From: an uncultured Kroppenstedtia sp.
Lineage (GTDB): Bacteria > Bacillota > Bacilli > Thermoactinomycetales > DSM-45169
Assembly: GCA_959600065.1 (NCBI GenBank)
Contig: CAUGKZ010000032.1
Span: forward strand, 1-10,308
Direction of reading: 5' to 3'
Length of the DNA: 10,308 bases
Within the stretch, counting starts at the first letter, position 1. Every line of letters begins with the position of its first letter. Under the pieces are notes generated by a model. It was given only the letters and a program-made list of their open reading frames with translations, was not told where the DNA came from and ran no database searches. A program made the translations under genes and the position numbers. This document shows, in pieces, positions 1 through 6,065 of the stretch.

Positions 1-48
1 CTCCAGATTTTCTATATATTCCAGAATCTTTTCGTGTTTTGTCGTCAC
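1..48 (-). CDS. ytoI: N-terminus of a ytoI-like DRTGG/CBS-domain protein (partial, runs off the left edge)
   Basis: Only the first 16 codons are present, reading MTTKHEKILEYIENLE from a GTG at 48-46. This closely resembles the conserved start of YtoI-type proteins (HTH, CBS pair, DRTGG and hotdog-like domains), which begin M-x-TKHE-x-IL and continue into a winged helix-turn-helix. In Bacillus ytoI lies in the same chromosomal neighbourhood as ytkL, and a ytkL-type gene is found here on the same strand. The ribosome binding site is weak (AAGTGAG-like). An in-frame GTG two codons earlier, at 54-52, follows a TGA stop directly and is the only alternative start nearby. The start region carries an 8-base element complementary to two copies in its own leader. 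The identification rests on 16 residues and on synteny recalled from memory, so it is tentative. Confidence 0.5.
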   Translation of the reverse strand, partial: MTTKHEKILEYIENLE

Positions 49-384
49 GTGCACTCACTTCTTTCCCCGTGTTCTATTATCTCTTTAGATCACCTTGATC
101 CTATTTTTCGCAAATCGAGAGCAGGAGGGCGGAGGGACGGCCCCGATCTCTTATAAAAACGCATAGGGAGACCCAGGAATGGTAAGTCTGCTCCCTTGAG
201 TGCATCGCGAGACCAAAAACAGAATGCCCTATGAGTGCAAAGGCGAGTCAAATCCCTCTCTGCGCCCTGCGATGATTTTACATACCACAACCGAAGAGGC
301 CCTATATCGACGCTTTCTTCCACATTATACATGAGCATGGAGTGGAAACCAAAAAACCCCCCGTCCAACGGGTTTCATATAAAA
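49..384 (-). other. Gene-free region: probable structured leader of the ytoI-like gene or an independent small RNA
   Basis: No convincing gene lies here; the open frames on both strands lack ribosome binding sites and recognisable sequence. Reading the minus strand, a TATAAT box (329-324) would start an RNA near 317, leaving about 270 bases before the GTG at 48. Within it, nested pairings can be drawn between 300-305 and 163-168 (ATAGGG with CCCTAT), 283-288 and 179-184 (GTGGTA with TACCAT), and 269-274 and 203-208 (CATCGC with GCGATG). Together they form a long, interrupted rod, followed by TTTTT at 159-155. A competing 7-base pairing joins 227-233 to 162-168. The general shape recalls 6S-like RNAs or a cis-regulatory leader, but no family signature was recognised. 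Strand choice rests on the promoter, the U-run and one G-U wobble that forms only in the minus-strand RNA. Confidence 0.4.
324..352 (-). promoter_or_regulatory. Candidate vegetative promoter for the leader/ytoI-like gene
   Basis: The minus strand carries a perfect TATAAT at 329-324. At 17-base spacing the -35 position (352-347) reads TTGGTT, only three of six matches to TTGACA. Transcription would start near 317. The site sits just downstream of the terminator of the preceding gene (385-412), a sensible place for a new promoter. The weak -35 keeps confidence modest. Confidence 0.4.
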
Positions 385-412
385 AGAGAGCTCCCTGCTC
401 AGGGGGCTCTCT
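385..412 (-). terminator. Rho-independent terminator of the small membrane protein gene
   Basis: Two 13-base arms (385-397 and 400-412) flank a 2-base spacer, so a few inner pairs must open to make a loop. On the minus strand the hairpin is followed directly by TTTTTATATG. One position is an A-C mismatch in the minus-strand RNA. The hairpin contains the stop codon of the gene it terminates (399-401), so the last codons and the terminator share sequence. Confidence 0.75.
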
Positions 413-695
413 GCCACTTCCTTTTGAGGGTGGCGGGTTCAGCCATCGATTTTTTTTGTTTTTCCGCTTGCAGCCACCGCAGGCGACGTGCCTTCTCATC
501 CTTTTGTCTCTTTTCCCGGTCCAGCTGCAGGACCATTCGCCAATTGGCCGCAATCACCAAGTAAGCAAAGGCCAACCAACTCAAAGCAAACAGCGATGAT
601 CCTTGGAGAGTCATCGATACCGGAATGCGGGGCACGGCGATCAACAAGAGTGCCAGGGCGACTACCAGAGCGATTTCGTGTTTGGTGCGAAACAA
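399..695 (-). CDS. Small hypothetical membrane protein with two helices and a basic tail
   Basis: This 98-residue protein was not recognised as a named family. Residues about 7-22 and 35-51 are hydrophobic and look like two membrane-spanning helices joined by a short loop. From residue 56 on it is strongly charged and rich in lysine, arginine and glutamate, probably an amphipathic or coiled cytoplasmic tail (positive-inside rule). The start is TTG at 695-693, chosen because GGGGGAGG lies 5 bases upstream and no ATG is better placed. It sits between the ytkL-type and ytoI-like genes on the same strand, but terminators on both sides suggest it is transcribed alone. Its promoter was not identified. 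That it is a real gene is supported by the ribosome binding site, the hydrophobic pattern and the flanking terminators. Confidence 0.7.
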   Translation of the reverse strand: MFRTKHEIALVVALALLLIAVPRIPVSMTLQGSSLFALSWLAFAYLVIAANWRMVLQLDREKRQKDEKARRLRWLQAEKQKKSMAEPATLKRKWQRAP

Positions 696-759
696 AGATG
701 CCTCCCCCTTTTATCCCATCTATTCTTATCTATACAGATCCCACCGGGAAAAAATGCAC

Positions 760-790
760 AAAAAAAAGAGGCGGTGGGTTGCACCGTCTC
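760..790 (-). terminator. Rho-independent terminator after the ytkL-type gene
   Basis: Arms at 768-776 and 782-790 (nine positions, one of them an A-C mismatch in the minus-strand RNA) enclose a 5-base loop and are followed on the minus strand by eight consecutive T. It lies about 95 bases after the stop of the ytkL-type gene and before the ribosome binding site of the small membrane protein, so it most likely ends the yheA-ytkL transcript. Confidence 0.75.
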
Positions 791-884
791 CAATTAGGGG
801 GTTTTCATCCTAACTCAATCCTAGTTCTTGGACATTACAGGGAAGTTACATCCAATTTACATTTTGTTATCCCATAAGTATTTT

Positions 885-1577
885 TTAAAGTTTGAAGGAT
901 TCTCCGGGCTGGATCACTTGACCGTCAAGTTGTTTCTCCGACAAACGACGGACAAAAAGGTCGGCATCCTGTTCAATCAGCGGGAAGGTATTATAATGCA
1001 TCGGTACCGTTTTTCCGGCGCCGATCCATTCCGCTGCGATCAAGGCATCCTCTGGACCCATCGTGAAGTTATCCCCGATCGGCAGCAACGCCAGATCGAT
1101 ATCGTTCAACTCACCGATCAGCTTCATATCGGAAAAAAGACTCGTATCTCCGGCGTGATAGATCGTTTTCCCACCCAGAGTCAGCAAACATCCCGTCGGC
1201 ATACCCAAGTAAACAATCTCTTTTTTCTCGGGATCGATGTGGGCCGACCCATGAAAGGCTTGGGTCAGTTTCACCTGTCCGAAATCAAATGAATGACTGC
1301 CTCCGATATGCATCGCATGAACATTTTCCACTCCCTGAAACCCGAGCCAATGAGCCAATTCGTTATTGGCGATCACGGTGGCACCTGTTCGCTTGGCGAT
1401 CTCCACAGTATCCCCCACATGATCCTCATGACCGTGGGTCAACAGGATGTAATCCACATCGATCTCTTCCGGCCGGGCTTGGGCCAGTGGATTTCCCCCC
1501 AGAAACGGATCGATGATTAACCCGATCCCCGCTTCTCGGAATTCAAAACAACTTTGGCCATGAAATGTGATTTGCAT
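885..1577 (-). CDS. ytkL: UPF0173 metal-dependent hydrolase, metallo-beta-lactamase fold (YtkL-like)
   Basis: The protein has 230 residues, close to the usual length of about 227 for this family. It is a single-domain metallo-beta-lactamase-fold hydrolase. The metal-binding motif THGHEDH is at residues 47-53, with a further histidine in AFHGSAH (about 107-113), HAGDT at 141-145 supplying the bridging aspartate, and MHYNTFP at 193-199 giving the last histidine. The N-terminal strand MQITFHGQSCF is typical of UPF0173, where the substrate is unknown. It is expected to be cytoplasmic, with no signal peptide. The ATG at 1577-1575 was chosen because GGAGG stands 7 bases upstream and family members begin here; the frame stays open to 1646 without another plausible site. 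It starts 19 bases after the YheA-like gene, so the two are probably co-transcribed. Confidence 0.9.
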   Translation of the reverse strand: MQITFHGQSCFEFREAGIGLIIDPFLGGNPLAQARPEEIDVDYILLTHGHEDHVGDTVEIAKRTGATVIANNELAHWLGFQGVENVHAMHIGGSHSFDFGQVKLTQAFHGSAHIDPEKKEIVYLGMPTGCLLTLGGKTIYHAGDTSLFSDMKLIGELNDIDLALLPIGDNFTMGPEDALIAAEWIGAGKTVPMHYNTFPLIEQDADLFVRRLSEKQLDGQVIQPGESFKL

Positions 1578-1596
1578 CGCATTCCCTCCACTTCGA

Positions 1597-1983
1597 CTAT
1601 TTTTTGTGTGGGTTCGGATCTCGCTCATCCATCGCCCGGTGCCCATAGATTTCCTGCAACGGTTTTCCCAGGATTTGCATGATATCTGTCATATATTGTC
1701 CCATCCGGGCTGCGGCTTCCATGTAATGATGAAGTTGGGGGTCGGATTGCATCTCATTCATCAACTGATTCAGCTCACTCACCATTTCCTGACGCGGTTT
1801 CCGACCTTGCATCTGGAGGGTCTGCACCTCATCTGCCACCTGTCTGTACTGTTCCAGGATTCGGTGATGGTCGGGATGTTGGCTCGCCTGGTGCCAAGCG
1901 CTCTGCAACCCTTTCATCTCATCCGAGTTTTGCAATGCCCGGGACAGTTCGTACGCCTTGTCATAAGGATTTACGCTACTCAT
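1597..1983 (-). CDS. yheA: YlbF/YmcA/YheA-family protein (YheA-like)
   Basis: This 128-residue, soluble, almost entirely helical protein belongs to the Com_YlbF group. Features visible are the N-terminal YDKAYELSRAL pattern (residues 7-17), the central LQMQGR element (about 56-61) that joins the two long helices, and the repeated glutamine- and methionine-rich heptads to residue 110. The tail is charged and variable. YlbF and YmcA act with YaaT in a complex affecting RNA processing and development in Bacillus; YheA itself has no settled role. The ATG at 1983-1981 has AAGGAGAGG ending 4 bases upstream. YheA is the best family fit because the gene stands next to YheC/YheD genes, as in the Bacillus yhe region, although here it is divergent from them and yheB is absent. 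It leads a probable two-gene unit with the ytkL-type gene. Confidence 0.8.
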   Translation of the reverse strand: MSSVNPYDKAYELSRALQNSDEMKGLQSAWHQASQHPDHHRILEQYRQVADEVQTLQMQGRKPRQEMVSELNQLMNEMQSDPQLHHYMEAAARMGQYMTDIMQILGKPLQEIYGHRAMDERDPNPHKK

Positions 1984-2134
1984 GCTACCTCTCCTTCCCC
2001 CTCTATGCATATACCACAAAATCGTGAAAAAAAACTTCCTTTGCCCTAAATTGGCGATCACACCCCTTTTTATTCACCGGCGAATACATGCCTACATACC
2101 CTATAGCAGTCATTTATAGCGGAAGGGGATCCAC
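1984..2134. other. Divergent intergenic region between the yheA-like gene and the ATP-grasp operon
   Basis: This 151-base spacer must carry start signals for both directions. Rightwards it holds the sigma-K-like promoter described separately and the AAGGGG ribosome binding site (2123-2128). Leftwards, only a poor extended -10 can be seen (TGGTATATG on the minus strand, about 2014-2006), without a good -35. No inverted repeat that would suggest an operator stood out. Confidence 0.45.
2076..2103 (+). promoter_or_regulatory. Sigma-K-like promoter of the YheC/YheD operon
   Basis: CATACCCTA at 2095-2103 matches the sigma-K -10 pattern CATA-NNN-TA fully, and an AC at 2076-2077 stands 17 bases upstream, where sigma-K promoters have their short -35. 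The site lies 31 bases before the ATG of the first ATP-grasp gene. Sigma-E shares a similar -10, but no ATATT-like -35 is present, so sigma-K is preferred. This agrees with the expected role of the genes in the spore coat, but such short motifs can occur by chance. Confidence 0.5.
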
Positions 2135-3565
2135 ATGGGGCATGCCAGAATCATGATCCAGGTCTTGTCAGAACGGTATTTCCCCCCACAGGTCAACATG
2201 GTTGTCAGCCAGTCACTCGCCAATCGACTCCAACTTCCGAATCACCCCATCTGGGCAACTTTCGGCAGGTCTTCAGATACTGCCATCATTACCACCATCC
2301 AAACACAGACTCCCCTTGTCCGGATCCATTCCCGGCTGGCGGAAAAACTAAAGATCCGCAACCAACAAAGCTTAAACATCTATTACGATACCCGAAACGC
2401 AAAACTTCATTTCGGACCTGTCCTCGGGATTCTGATCAATCAAGACGTGCTAGGCAACGACAAATTAAGATTTGGCATGATGACCCGCTTTCTTGAAGAG
2501 TGTGCCCAGGCCTGCGCTTCCAAAGGAGTAGCTTTGGTCGTCTTTTCCCCTGAAGAGATTCGCTTATCCAAAGGCTTCCTCCGGGGATGGACTTATCAAG
2601 GGAAACAGTGGAGTCTGACCGAAGCTCCCTTCCCGGATACCGTATACAATCGCATCACCTCCCGTCGCATTGAACGACGGCGAGAATTACAACAAAAACT
2701 GTCGATCTTGAGGAATACCTACCAAATTCCCGTATTTAACGAAACTTTTTTAAACAAACAACAAGTCCACAATCTGTTAGCCAAAGATGTTCACATGCGT
2801 CTACTTTTACCTGAAACCTACTCCTACAAGCCCAAACGGCTTCGGGGCATGCTGAACAGGCACAATGTGGTCTATCTGAAGCCGACCAACGGCAGTCTGG
2901 GGCAGGGAATCATTCGCGTCACCGCCGTTGATAAAAAATGGGTTTGCCAGTATACGGAGGCCACACGTACGGTCACAAGGGTCTTTCCCCGTGTAGAGGA
3001 AGCCTTTCGCCATCTCCGACAAAAAATCATAGGTTCCCGATCTCCATATCTGATCCAACAAGGATTGAATCTGGTGAAGTGGGATGGACGCCCCGTCGAC
3101 TTTCGGGTGTTGATCCAAAAGAATGGAAAAGGAGTCTGGTCGGTCACCTCCACGGTAGCCCGAGTGGCCAATGACCAACACATCGTATCCAATCTCGCCC
3201 GGGGCGGAACTCTTCGGAAAGCCGGTGAGGTCCTTGCCGCTGTCCAAGCGGTTAACAAACCCACCCTCCAACAGATCCGGAATAAGGCATTGTCCATCGT
3301 TGAAACCTTTGAACGGCTTTCCCAAGGTCACTATGCCGAGCTGGGGGTGGATCTGGTCCTGGATCGACAGGGGAAACTCTGGTTGCTGGAGCTCAACTCC
3401 AAACCCTCCAAAACCGATGAAACCGTCAATCCATCGACGGTGATCCGCCCTTCTGTCAACCGTCTGGTTGACTACGTCTCCTACATTACCGGTTGGGATT
3501 CGTTCCTGACAACAGGAAACCCAGAATTCCCGAAACAGCCAGATCGAACCAGGAGGAAAAGATAA
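2135..3565 (+). CDS. yheD: YheC/YheD-family endospore coat-associated ATP-grasp protein, copy 1 (long, YheD-like)
   Basis: The protein has 476 residues. Residues 1 to about 92 form an N-terminal beta-rich domain (the RIHSRLAEKLKI segment around 63-74 looks barrel-like), then FGPVLGIL (93-100) opens the ATP-grasp part. Family landmarks are YNRITSRR (171-178), the glycine-rich nucleotide loop KPTNGSLGQG (249-258), RPVDFRVLIQK (319-329), and the metal-binding end ELGVD...LWLLELNSKP (402-424). Members are linked to the Bacillus spore coat, and ATP-grasp enzymes generally join a carboxylate to an amine through an acyl phosphate; the substrate here is unknown. The motifs look complete, so an active enzyme is expected. 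The C-terminus is short and basic. ATG at 2135 has GGAAGGGG 6 bases upstream; an in-frame ATG at residue 7 is a weaker alternative. First gene of the operon; its TAA overlaps the next ATG by one base. Confidence 0.88.
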   Translation: MGHARIMIQVLSERYFPPQVNMVVSQSLANRLQLPNHPIWATFGRSSDTAIITTIQTQTPLVRIHSRLAEKLKIRNQQSLNIYYDTRNAKLHFGPVLGILINQDVLGNDKLRFGMMTRFLEECAQACASKGVALVVFSPEEIRLSKGFLRGWTYQGKQWSLTEAPFPDTVYNRITSRRIERRRELQQKLSILRNTYQIPVFNETFLNKQQVHNLLAKDVHMRLLLPETYSYKPKRLRGMLNRHNVVYLKPTNGSLGQGIIRVTAVDKKWVCQYTEATRTVTRVFPRVEEAFRHLRQKIIGSRSPYLIQQGLNLVKWDGRPVDFRVLIQKNGKGVWSVTSTVARVANDQHIVSNLARGGTLRKAGEVLAAVQAVNKPTLQQIRNKALSIVETFERLSQGHYAELGVDLVLDRQGKLWLLELNSKPSKTDETVNPSTVIRPSVNRLVDYVSYITGWDSFLTTGNPEFPKQPDRTRRKR

Positions 3566-4683
3566 TGAAATCCTCGGCTTATACTTTGGGGGTCGTTACT
3601 TGCCGTTTGTCGGGGCAGACCCCTCCTTTCAACGAAACCGGATATTTCAAGGATTTGACGATCGAAGGAGCTTCCGCAGGAATTCAACTGATTATCTTCC
3701 CGCCCATGAATGTCAACTGGAAAACCCGCCGGGTGACAGCATGGAGATATCATCCACCAGTCCGCAGATGGCTAAAAGAAAGTCATCCGATTCCCTATCT
3801 GATCTATGATCGCTGTTATTATACGGACACCCATCATTATCGGCTTTACAAACCATACATCGATCGTTTACGACGAGATCCATCTATCCACCTTTTAGGA
3901 AAACCTTTGAGCGGAAAGCTACAAACCCACCTCATTGTGCAAAAAAGCAAATTCTTGACGCCTTTTCTCTTGCCTACCAAAAAACTGACCTCCACAGCGG
4001 ATCTGATCTCAGGGATGAAACAGTACGCTTCTGTCTTGATCAAACCCAACGGAGGCAGCCATGGCAAGGGGGTAGCCGCCATTGTAGACCAAGATCGATC
4101 TTTTCGCGTAGGAGGCCGTTCCAAAACCAACCGACCCTTTCATCTGATCCTCCATTCCGAAAACTCCCTGATCAACTGGGTAAGAAGATTTATCGGTCAA
4201 ACTCCGTACATCATTCAGCCCTTCCTCCATCTGAAGTCCATAGACGGCCGTCCCTTTGATATACGAATCCTGGTGCAAAAGAACGGGGAAGGCAAATGGG
4301 TGACTACAGGAACAGCTGTCCGGACGGGCAAACCGGGTTCATTAACTTCCAACTTGCATGGGGGAGGTCACGCGGAGAACACAGAAGCATTTCTGAGCAA
4401 AAATTACTCTCCAGAAAAGGCGAAGGATATTTTGCAATCCATTCAATATTTGTCCGAAAATGTTCCCATACAGATTGAACAAGAACATGGAAGACTGTTG
4501 GAGCTGGGTCTGGATGTAGGCGTCGACCGTCAAGGAAATGTTTGGTTTTTAGAAGCCAATTCCAAACCTGGGAGAAGCGTTTTTCTCCAAACCGGAGATC
4601 GGGAGGTTCAACGGCAATCCGTTCGACTGCCCATCCAATATGCCTTGACCCTGTTCAAAGGGCTGACAGGAGGGTATTTATGA
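3565..4683 (+). CDS. yheC: YheC/YheD-family ATP-grasp protein, copy 2 (short, YheC-like)
   Basis: At 372 residues this is the short form, like Bacillus YheC (about 363). It begins directly with LGVVTC (8-13), corresponding to residue 97 of copy 1, so the N-terminal beta domain is missing. YDRCYYTD (81-88) replaces the YNRIPSR motif of the long copies. The ATP-grasp core is strong: KPNGGSHGKG (160-169), RPFDIRILVQKN (229-240), and ELGLDVGVDRQGNVWFLEAN (313-332) followed by SKPGR. It is thus probably an active ligase of unknown substrate in the mother cell or coat. ATG at 3565 shares its A with the stop of copy 1 (TAATG), and AGGAGG (3551-3556) lies 8 bases upstream; this decides the start over an upstream in-frame ATG at 3493 inside copy 1. 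The end overlaps copy 3 by four bases (ATGA). Confidence 0.88.
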   Translation: MKSSAYTLGVVTCRLSGQTPPFNETGYFKDLTIEGASAGIQLIIFPPMNVNWKTRRVTAWRYHPPVRRWLKESHPIPYLIYDRCYYTDTHHYRLYKPYIDRLRRDPSIHLLGKPLSGKLQTHLIVQKSKFLTPFLLPTKKLTSTADLISGMKQYASVLIKPNGGSHGKGVAAIVDQDRSFRVGGRSKTNRPFHLILHSENSLINWVRRFIGQTPYIIQPFLHLKSIDGRPFDIRILVQKNGEGKWVTTGTAVRTGKPGSLTSNLHGGGHAENTEAFLSKNYSPEKAKDILQSIQYLSENVPIQIEQEHGRLLELGLDVGVDRQGNVWFLEANSKPGRSVFLQTGDREVQRQSVRLPIQYALTLFKGLTGGYL

Positions 4684-6050
4684 GCTCCATCATCTGTCGG
4701 GTTCACCCCCTCCCTTCAGGCAAACAAGGAGTTTGGTTATCATCGGCGCTGATGAGGGAGTGGGGATGCCAACAGGGACAATCCATTAGAATACGAATCG
4801 GTGGTAAAAGCTTGATCACCCGCATTCTCGGGGATCGCCATCGAGGGAGGATTATCCTCCTGCCCCGGTCATTGGCTACACAGTTGCGACTTCCGTGGTT
4901 CGGTGAGACCCGTGCTGTTTTCCGGAATAAAGAGTTACGCTTGGGACCGGTCCTCGGGATTCTGACCACAGGATTCACCGGCTCTTCCTCCACACCCTTC
5001 GGCTCCCGTTCCGCTCTTTTCCGCCAGTTCCTGATTGCCTCCAGAGAGGATCGTCCCTTTTTTTATGTGTTCACACCGGAAATGATTGACTGGACCCGTC
5101 AGGTGGTTTACGGGTGGTTCTACCGCAAAGATCTCAGTGGGGTTTACCGTTGGATTCGCAAACGGGCCCCCTTGCCGGATGTGGTATATGAGCGGGTCCC
5201 CAACCGAAAAGCAGAGGCACAGAGCCAAGTGCAGACCTGTCGTCGTCTCTTTCAACAAATGGGGGTCCCCATCTTTAACCAAGGTTTTTTCAACAAATGG
5301 ATGGTCCATGAAGCACTCTACAACCATCCGCTCACCCTGGGCTGTATCCCAGAAGCACATCGTTCTCCCTCCATCCAGACCGTCCAGGACATGTTGGAAC
5401 GGCATCGGATGGTCTATCTCAAACCTAGTGGCGGCAGCCTCGGTCTGGGGATTTTTCGGATCACCCGGGGACCCCAGGGCGATTATTACTGTCGATTTCG
5501 AAATGGGGACCGCAATGTCCTGCGCAAATTCCGCTCCCTGCCCCCACTCATGACGCAAATTTTCGGACGGCAACTCAACGGACTTTCACGCTATTTAGTC
5601 CAACAGGGAATCCGCTTGATCAAGCATGAAGGCCGTGCAGTCGACTTCCGGGTCCATATGCACAAGGATCGATCTGGCAGGTGGACCGTTGCGGGAATCG
5701 GCGCCAAAGTGGCAGGAGCCGGCAGTGTCACAACTCACGGTCGAACCGGAGGCTCCCTTCTCTCCATCTCGGAATTGTTGAAAAAAACCTTCCCTGAAAA
5801 AGCAACTGACATGGAAAATCGGATCAAGGAGACGTCCATCCGCATCTGTAACGCCTTAGAAGGCCATGTGAAAGGGCCGCTGGGGGAACTGGGTCTAGAT
5901 ATCGGTGTGGATTATCAGCAAAGAGTGTGGTTGTTTGAGGCCAACTCCAAACCGGGACGCCATATTTTCCTCCACCCCTCCCTGTGGGATGCCGGAAAAC
6001 AGTCAGCGCATTATATCACGGACTACAGCTTGAAACTGGCCAAATTTTAG
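4680..6050 (+). CDS. YheC/YheD-family ATP-grasp protein, copy 3 (long)
   Basis: The protein has 456 residues and two parts. The N-terminal domain (1 to about 88) shows a GVWLSSALMREWG...GQSIRIRIGGKS pattern that suggests a small beta-barrel; the ATP-grasp part begins at LGPVLGIL (88-95). Motifs are YERVPNRK (170-177), the FNQGFFNK block (199-206) also seen in copy 4, KPSGGSLGLG (248-257), RAVDFRVHMHK (319-329, with MHK replacing the usual QK) and ELGLDIGVD...WLFEANSKPGR (403-427). All residues expected for ATP and metal binding appear present. The ATG at 4680, inside the ATGA junction with copy 2, is supported by AGGAGGG (4668-4674) 5 bases upstream; the frame's earlier ATG at 4542 lies within copy 2 and is unlikely. 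Tight coupling implies it is made in step with copies 1 and 2. Confidence 0.87.
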   Translation: MSSIICRVHPLPSGKQGVWLSSALMREWGCQQGQSIRIRIGGKSLITRILGDRHRGRIILLPRSLATQLRLPWFGETRAVFRNKELRLGPVLGILTTGFTGSSSTPFGSRSALFRQFLIASREDRPFFYVFTPEMIDWTRQVVYGWFYRKDLSGVYRWIRKRAPLPDVVYERVPNRKAEAQSQVQTCRRLFQQMGVPIFNQGFFNKWMVHEALYNHPLTLGCIPEAHRSPSIQTVQDMLERHRMVYLKPSGGSLGLGIFRITRGPQGDYYCRFRNGDRNVLRKFRSLPPLMTQIFGRQLNGLSRYLVQQGIRLIKHEGRAVDFRVHMHKDRSGRWTVAGIGAKVAGAGSVTTHGRTGGSLLSISELLKKTFPEKATDMENRIKETSIRICNALEGHVKGPLGELGLDIGVDYQQRVWLFEANSKPGRHIFLHPSLWDAGKQSAHYITDYSLKLAKF

Positions 6051-6065
6051 AAAGGGGGTCATCCC

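Noticed and set aside
116..150. S-box (SAM riboswitch)-like string GGAGGGACGGCCC on the plus strand
   Set aside because: The following conserved parts of the S-box (GAA-CCC-GCAACC) are absent, there is no downstream plus-strand gene or terminator arrangement, and the neighbouring genes are on the minus strand.
90..368. 92-codon open frame on the minus strand
   Set aside because: No ribosome binding site, no recognisable domain and unusual composition; it coincides with the proposed structured leader.
828..1292. 154-codon open frame on the plus strand
   Set aside because: It lies wholly opposite the well-supported ytkL-type gene and has no sequence sense of its own.
1578..1646. Longer start for the ytkL-type gene
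   Set aside because: It would overlap the end of the YheA-like gene and lacks a ribosome binding site, while GGAGG stands 7 bases before the chosen ATG.
4935..5573. 212-codon open frame on the minus strand
   Set aside because: It is the antisense shadow of ATP-grasp copy 3, with no ribosome binding site and no conserved motif.
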